Of a stretch of DNA of 64,000 nt, positions 59,371-64,000 are shown piece after piece. A program made the translations under genes and the position numbers. Numbering within the stretch: position 1 is the stretch's first letter; each line of letters starts with the position of its first letter. A model generated the notes under the pieces. That model was not told the origin of the DNA, did no database searches, and saw only the letters and a list, made by a program, of their open reading frames with translations. This stretch comes from Alligator mississippiensis (taxonomy: Eukaryota; Chordata; Crocodylia; Alligatoridae): NCBI RefSeq assembly GCF_030867095.1, contig NC_081826.1, forward strand, positions 58,107,501-58,171,500, given 5' to 3'.

Positions 59371-60600
59371 GTACCCCGATACTTACCACAGGGATCCAAA
59401 TGAGCGGCAGCTGGGAAGAAGCGCAGACACAAGCTCCATGATTCTGGATCTGTGGATTAGCAAGGGACAGGGGTGGAGCCTCAAAGAGACATGGGCTGCT
59501 CAAATAGCAGCTGGAAGAACAGCTGAGCAGCCAACGGAGGGAGAACAGGACACCGTCCAGTAGACGGCTGCTGTAGGTAGGAGGATCAGCAGGCTGAAGA
59601 GTGGAGAAGAGGAGCAAAGCAGCGACCAGAGGGCTCTGGCAGAGCACAGAGGAAACCTGAGCCTGAAGGGCCAAGGGTCGTCCAGGAAGTATGCTGCAGC
59701 CCCACCAAGGAGCTCAGGTATGGTGGCAGGAAGCGGCAGCAGGGAGCTGCTAGTCCACACAAGCAGCTCAGCGGAGAGGCAAGAGCAGCCCAGCGGGGGA
59801 ACCGCATGCCCACCAGCCTGGGAGCAGCGACTGGAGAGTGACCCCAGGTCAGCCGGGATTCCGAGGTGGTTGAACTGGGGAGATGGATCAGGGTGCGGTG
59901 TGGGATGGCTGCCCGCCCCCACAATGACTAGAAGCAAAGGGACGAGTGAGTCCCCTTCCTTTCCTTTTGTTTCCTTTATTGGAGCAACCAGGGGGCATTG
60001 GGAGATGGGATTCCAGGAGTCTGCCAGTGGAGGCCGGATGTTTGTTTCTGTTGGGGTCATTGGAAACTCTTGTTAGCCCTAAAACAGGCTGAATTTATGT
60101 GTCCCATCTGGCCTGAACCCAAGGAACCGGCTGTGGGGAAGGTTGAGCTGGCCTGGAAGGCCCGATCTATTCTGAGGTGGGTGACCTCGGCAAGAGGAGA
60201 GATCGTCCAGGAGAAGACCTGCAAAGTGCAACATTCGTCCAGGCCATGGATGTGGTAAGGGTGGGGTAAAGGGAAGGCTTGCAGCCCCATGAAGAAAGGA
60301 CTGGGATCGAGACCTCTTCACTTGTGGGGGCCACCTGAAGGGGACTGCCTCCCCAACAAAGAGCATCGAAGACATGGCAGATGAGTAGGAGCAACACCCA
60401 TACCATCCAGGTGGCACCCGAGCCTAAGTCTCATCCTGACATCACTTGGGGTCAAGGCGCCTATCAAGAAGGGGCCGAAGCCCTACAACACCTACAGGCA
60501 ACAGGCTGGCAGAGCCACTCAGAGTGAAACCTGGTGGTGGGAGGCAAGGAGAGCCAGAGCTGCACTTCAAGCAACTCCACCAGCCCCACAGAGCGAAACC
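59371..60600. other. GC-rich unclassified sequence
   Basis: Several overlapping open frames on both strands (for example 59500-60060 minus, 186 codons). None shows a domain, splice pattern or low-complexity protein I recognise. Probably repeat-derived. Confidence 0.35.
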
Positions 60601-60607
60601 TACCCTC

Positions 60608-60805
60608 CCAGCACTGCTGGACTCTTCCCAGGTGTGCAGGCCAGCAGATCTGCATATGGGATGACAGGAGGCTGTCCCAATGCGTCTTCCTGGTGCTGGG
60701 CATGGGCTGCACCCAGCACCAGCCCCAGAAGGCAAAGGCAGCCTCCTGTCATACCACATACAGATCTAGGGGCCCGCACGCCTGGAAGGAGATCAGCACA
60801 GCCCC
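60608..60805. repeat. Long hairpin (arms about 95 bp, loop about 10 bp)
   Basis: The left arm 60608-60700 and right arm 60711-60805 are inverse copies: AGATCTG...ATGACAGGAGGCTG against CAGCCTCCTGTCAT...CAGATCT, and CTGGTGCTGGG against CCCAGCACCAG next to the loop. The first 30 bp of the core have three mismatches. It overlaps only spurious open frames. Confidence 0.65.
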
Positions 60806-61149
60806 ACAGCCTTCCTGGGGGCACAGGCCCCCATATCTGCCTGCAGGATGACAGCTGCTGGCAAGTGACATGAGTTTTGCTTCCAGCAATTTGAGATGCA
60901 GTTCCCCAGAAACCCCTGCACCTATCTTCTTGAAACCAGCCCTGCAATTTTCATCCAAATCAGGCAAGAAATGACAAAGTTATAGGCATTTTCATGGAGC
61001 CTATGGACAAAATGTCAAAACGTGTTGAAACAGTGAAACAGTTCTGAAGAAATGAAATGGAACAGTGCTTTAAAATGAAATGAAATGATCAAAGGAAACT
61101 ATCCCTTTGAAACAGTGAAACATAAGTTGAAACAAAACAGTGTTGTTTC

Positions 61150-61305
61150 GCACAGTCCTGCCAGCCAGTTGTTACCAATTTTGTTTTTTGCTTTTTAATA
61201 ATTCTTCCCAAGGTGCAGTGCCTTGCATTTGTCAACATTGAACTTCATCCTTTAGGCTCAATCCCAGCTTTCCAATCTATGAATATCCTTCTTGTGATAT
61301 CCCAG
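61150..61305 (-). mobile_element. Old CR1 fragment, antisense
   Basis: TTCTTCCCAAGGTGCAGTGC and TGCATTTGTCAACATTGAAC are the reverse of a CR1 coding block (YxVHLGK region). A separate copy from the element starting at 61338. Confidence 0.6.
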
Positions 61306-61309
61306 GAGT

Positions 61310-63212
61310 CTAGGGACAGGGGAGGGCTCCCATGGAGTTCATAGATTCATACATTCTTAGATTGCAAGACCAGAAGGGACCATGGAAGATCATCGAGTCC
61401 AGCCCCCTGCACCAAGCAGGGAAGATAACTAGGGGGTGGGTGACCCCAGCAAGGTGACTGTCTAGTCTCCTCTTGAAGACTTCCAGGGTAGGTGATTGCA
61501 CCACCTCTGGAGGGAGCTTCTTCCACAGTCTGGACACCCCGACTGTGAAGAAGTTTTTCCTAATGTTGAGCCTGAATCTGTCTTCCAGGAGTTTGTGGCC
61601 ATTACTCCTAGTTTTCCCCTTGGGTGCCCTGGTAAACAGTTGCTCACTGAGCCCTTGATGTACTCCCCTAGTGTAGTGGTAAGCTGCTACCAGGTCCCCT
61701 CTCAGCCTTGTTTTTTTCAGGCTGAAGAGTCCCAGATCCCTCAGCCTTTCCTCGTATGGCTTGCCTTTTAAGACTCTGATCATAAGGGTGGCTCTTCTTC
61801 GGACTCTCTCAAGTTTGTTCACGTCCTTGTTAAAGTGCAGTGCCCAGAACTGGATGCAGTACTCCAGCTTCAGTCTCACCAGTGCTGAGCAGAGTGGAAG
61901 AATCACCTCCTTTGTTTTGCTGGAGATGCATCAATTGATGCATGCCAGAGTATTATTTGCCCTACTGGCTACAGCATCACATTGCCAGCTCATATTCATA
62001 CTGTGGTCTATTATTACCCCCAGGTCCCTTTCATTCATTGTGCTAGTCAGTTTGGTGCTACCAAGCTTGTAGGTGTGGTGGCGATTGCTCTTCCCAAAAT
62101 GATGTACTTTACATTTCTCGATGTTGAACATCGTCAGATTCCGATCTGCCCAATTTGCTAGCCTTTCTAGGCCTGCCTATAACTAGCCTATCTTCAAGTG
62201 TGACCACGCTTCCTCATAACTTGGTGTCATCTGTGAACTTAGCCAGTAAGCTCTTCACCCCCACATCCAAATGATTAATAAAGATTTTGAAAAGTACTGG
62301 ACTGAGCACTGACCCTTGCGGGACACTGCTTCCCACTTCTTTGATAGGATGACACACATCCATTTACTATGACTCTCTGGGTTCTATCCTACAGCCAGTT
62401 TCTCACTCACCTGACTGTCTTGGAGTTAAGCTTACAATCCTCCAATTTTCTTGTGAGGACATCATGGGATACTAGATCAAAGGCCTTTTGGAAGTCTAGG
62501 TATACAATGTCAACCTGTTTTCTCATGTCCAGGTGGGGAGTTACCTGGTCATAGAAGGAGATGAGGTTGATAAGGCAAGAGCTGCCCACAATGAAGCCAT
62601 GCTGGCTATCATTCAGAATCTTACCTTCTGCAAGCTTATCACAGATAGACATTTTGATGAACTTTTCTAGGATTTTCCCTAGGATGGAAGTTAGGCTGAT
62701 TGGCCTATAGTTATCCAGGTCCTCCCCTCCTGCCTTTCTTGTGGATGGGCACAACATTGGCCCTCTTCTAGTCCTCAGGGACTTCTCCTCAGTGTCACAT
62801 GTTGTGGAAGAGTTTTGCCAGGGGTTCCACAATGACTTTGGCCAGCTCCTTCAGCACTCTCAGACGAAGATCATCCGCTCCCTCTGACTTGTATATGTCT
62901 ATTTTCTAAATTGATCAAACACCAATTCTATGGCAATAGTAGGAAGGTGGTTATTCCTACTGTGCTCATCCTCTACTCTGCCTGGCATGGTTTTCCCCTT
63001 GGTCCAGTGTACACCAAGATGAAGTAGTCATTCAGGAGTTCAGCTTTCTGTTGGGTGCCGGTAACCATCTCTCCTGAGTTGTTGAGCAATGGCCCCACAC
63101 TCCCATTTGTTTTTCTCCTTTTCCCTATGTACCTAAAGAAGGAATTATTGTTGTCTTTGATTCCCAGGGTCCTAAGCTTGTCCCTCCACTGTCCACAAAC
63201 TGCTCTCAACAT
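61310..63212 (-). pseudogene. CR1 ORF2 remnant in four pieces
   Basis: Same gene order as intact CR1 ORF2 but in at least three frames, with the RT active-site region (about 62200-62300) lost from any open frame. Dead. Confidence 0.82.
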
Positions 63213-63240
63213 GATAGCCCATGTGGAAACTGAAGACCTC
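61338..63240 (-). mobile_element. CR1 LINE, antisense, broken coding region
   Basis: The 3' end CATAGATTCATACATTCTTAG lies at 61338 on the plus strand. Reverse-strand pieces 61310-61906, 61931-62131, 62407-62832 and 62973-63212 cover, from C to N terminus, the LWKKLPPEVV tail, the YEERLRDLGLFSL block, the RT (YLDFQKAFDLVSH, LTSILGKILEKF) and the FFRYIGKRRK linker. Frameshifts separate all four. 5'-truncated near 63240. Confidence 0.9.
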
Positions 63241-64000
63241 TACAATAGCTGAGACTTTTCCTGAAGTCTTTCCTTGTGCCGGTCATGCTGAATAGGTAGA
63301 ATCCTAGAAGAGGAAGGAATGGGAGGCATCCCCAATTCCTATCCAAGCCATTTAATATATATATATATATATTGTCCCAGGGGAACGTAGCCAGGGGGAT
63401 GGGAGACCCCTCCTGCAGCAAGACCTGGGGCAGAGACTGCCCATCCCTGCAAGGAAAGCCCTAAAGGCAGGGCAGAATTACCTTTTCCAGGAGGAGAAGG
63501 GACAGATGAGCAATGCTGGGATGAAGCACCTGCACAATTTTCTCAGACACAATTTTCAGCTGAAGACGGCACAGGTGGATGACGTCATGGAAATGCACTT
63601 CCCAGCAAGGCTAAAAGCCGGCAGTGAAGAAACAGCTGGGGAGGCACTGTAGGGAGCAAGCTGCAGGAGAGCCTCCCATGCTGGGCAAGGATGGCACCAA
63701 GAATGAGCAAAAGGCCTGAGGGTGGGCCCTCTGAAGGGGCCCTCAGGCAATTAAAGTGACAAAGATGGCATCAAGGCACTAAGAAGCTGCAGACACCGGG
63801 GCCATGAGTGGGAAAAGGGTGGAGACCCCACTCCCCTTTTTATTTTCCTTTGCACTAACTTGTTTTCTGAGGGGTTGCCCTGAAGTGCCTTAAGATAGGG
63901 ACTAGGCCCAAGGGCAGCACTCCAAAGTTGAAGCAACCAAAGCAGCACTGCAAGTTGCAGTGTAGCCAGGAAGAGCCGTCATAGCGGTGGAGACAGTCTG
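63241..64000. other. Unclassified sequence at the right edge with (AT)n
   Basis: (AT)n at about 63354-63373. The rest is purine-rich and GC-moderate, with no frame I recognise. Possibly part of an LTR-type element continuing beyond the window. Confidence 0.35.

Noticed and set aside
59500..60060. 186-codon minus-strand open frame in GC-rich DNA
   Set aside because: Competing frames on both strands of similar length, low-complexity composition, no domain or splice signals I trust.
60608..60805. microRNA precursor
   Set aside because: Arms are far longer than a typical pre-miRNA and no known mature sequence was recognised; kept only as a hairpin repeat.

Overview
The window is vertebrate nuclear DNA, most likely crocodilian. 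It has one spliced protein gene in a large field of interspersed repeats. CR1 retrotransposons dominate: at least nine copies or fragments, several with long open reverse-transcriptase frames, and 3' tails made of short ATCTATGA-like repeats. hAT, Tigger-like and other foldback DNA elements, a MIR-type SINE and a decayed Ty3/gypsy pol remnant are also present. This mix is typical of crocodilians and turtles. The wording of the CR1 tails favours a crocodilian, but that is recognition from memory and not a search result.

The only host gene I can support is PI15 (peptidase inhibitor 15, a secreted CAP-superfamily protein) on the minus strand. Five coding exons at 47333-47061, 23143-23025, 22671-22539, 22403-22288 and 20516-20381 have consensus splice sites and matching phases. 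They give 258 residues with a signal peptide, a basic RRKR processing site and both CAP signatures. A non-coding first exon (about 48040-47895) with a TATAAAAG box at 48070-48063 is inferred. Intron 2 is about 24 kb and holds most of the transposons in the middle of the window.

Layout. 1-2112: plus-strand CR1 cut by the window edge. 2113-3300: AT-rich with AT/CA microsatellites. 3310-4560: dead gypsy pol. 5060-10931: plus-strand CR1 interrupted by a younger minus-strand CR1 at about 5906-8608. 10932-20380: unique or AT-rich sequence with hAT-type and foldback elements, including the 3' flank of PI15. 20381-48070: PI15, with CR1 fragments at 25.0-26.5, 41.3-42.1 and 42.2-43.9 kb and long inverted repeats at 33.7, 35.6-36.3 and 42.7-43.3 kb. 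48071-53040: MIR SINE, then an old minus-strand CR1 carrying a nested CR1 with a 7-bp target duplication and a 106-bp palindromic insert with a 15-bp target duplication. 54468-56790: plus-strand CR1 with a 615-residue open frame. 57545-61000: GC-richer unclassified repeats, including a long hairpin at 60.6-60.8 kb. 61150-63240: minus-strand CR1. 63241-64000: unclassified.

No rRNA, tRNA gene, CRISPR array or prokaryotic feature is present. I did not find a new enzymatic system. The most unusual signal is the repeated occurrence of palindromic (foldback) repeats, three of which lie inside the PI15 primary transcript. Two copies of one repeat family are independently arranged as head-to-head palindromes.
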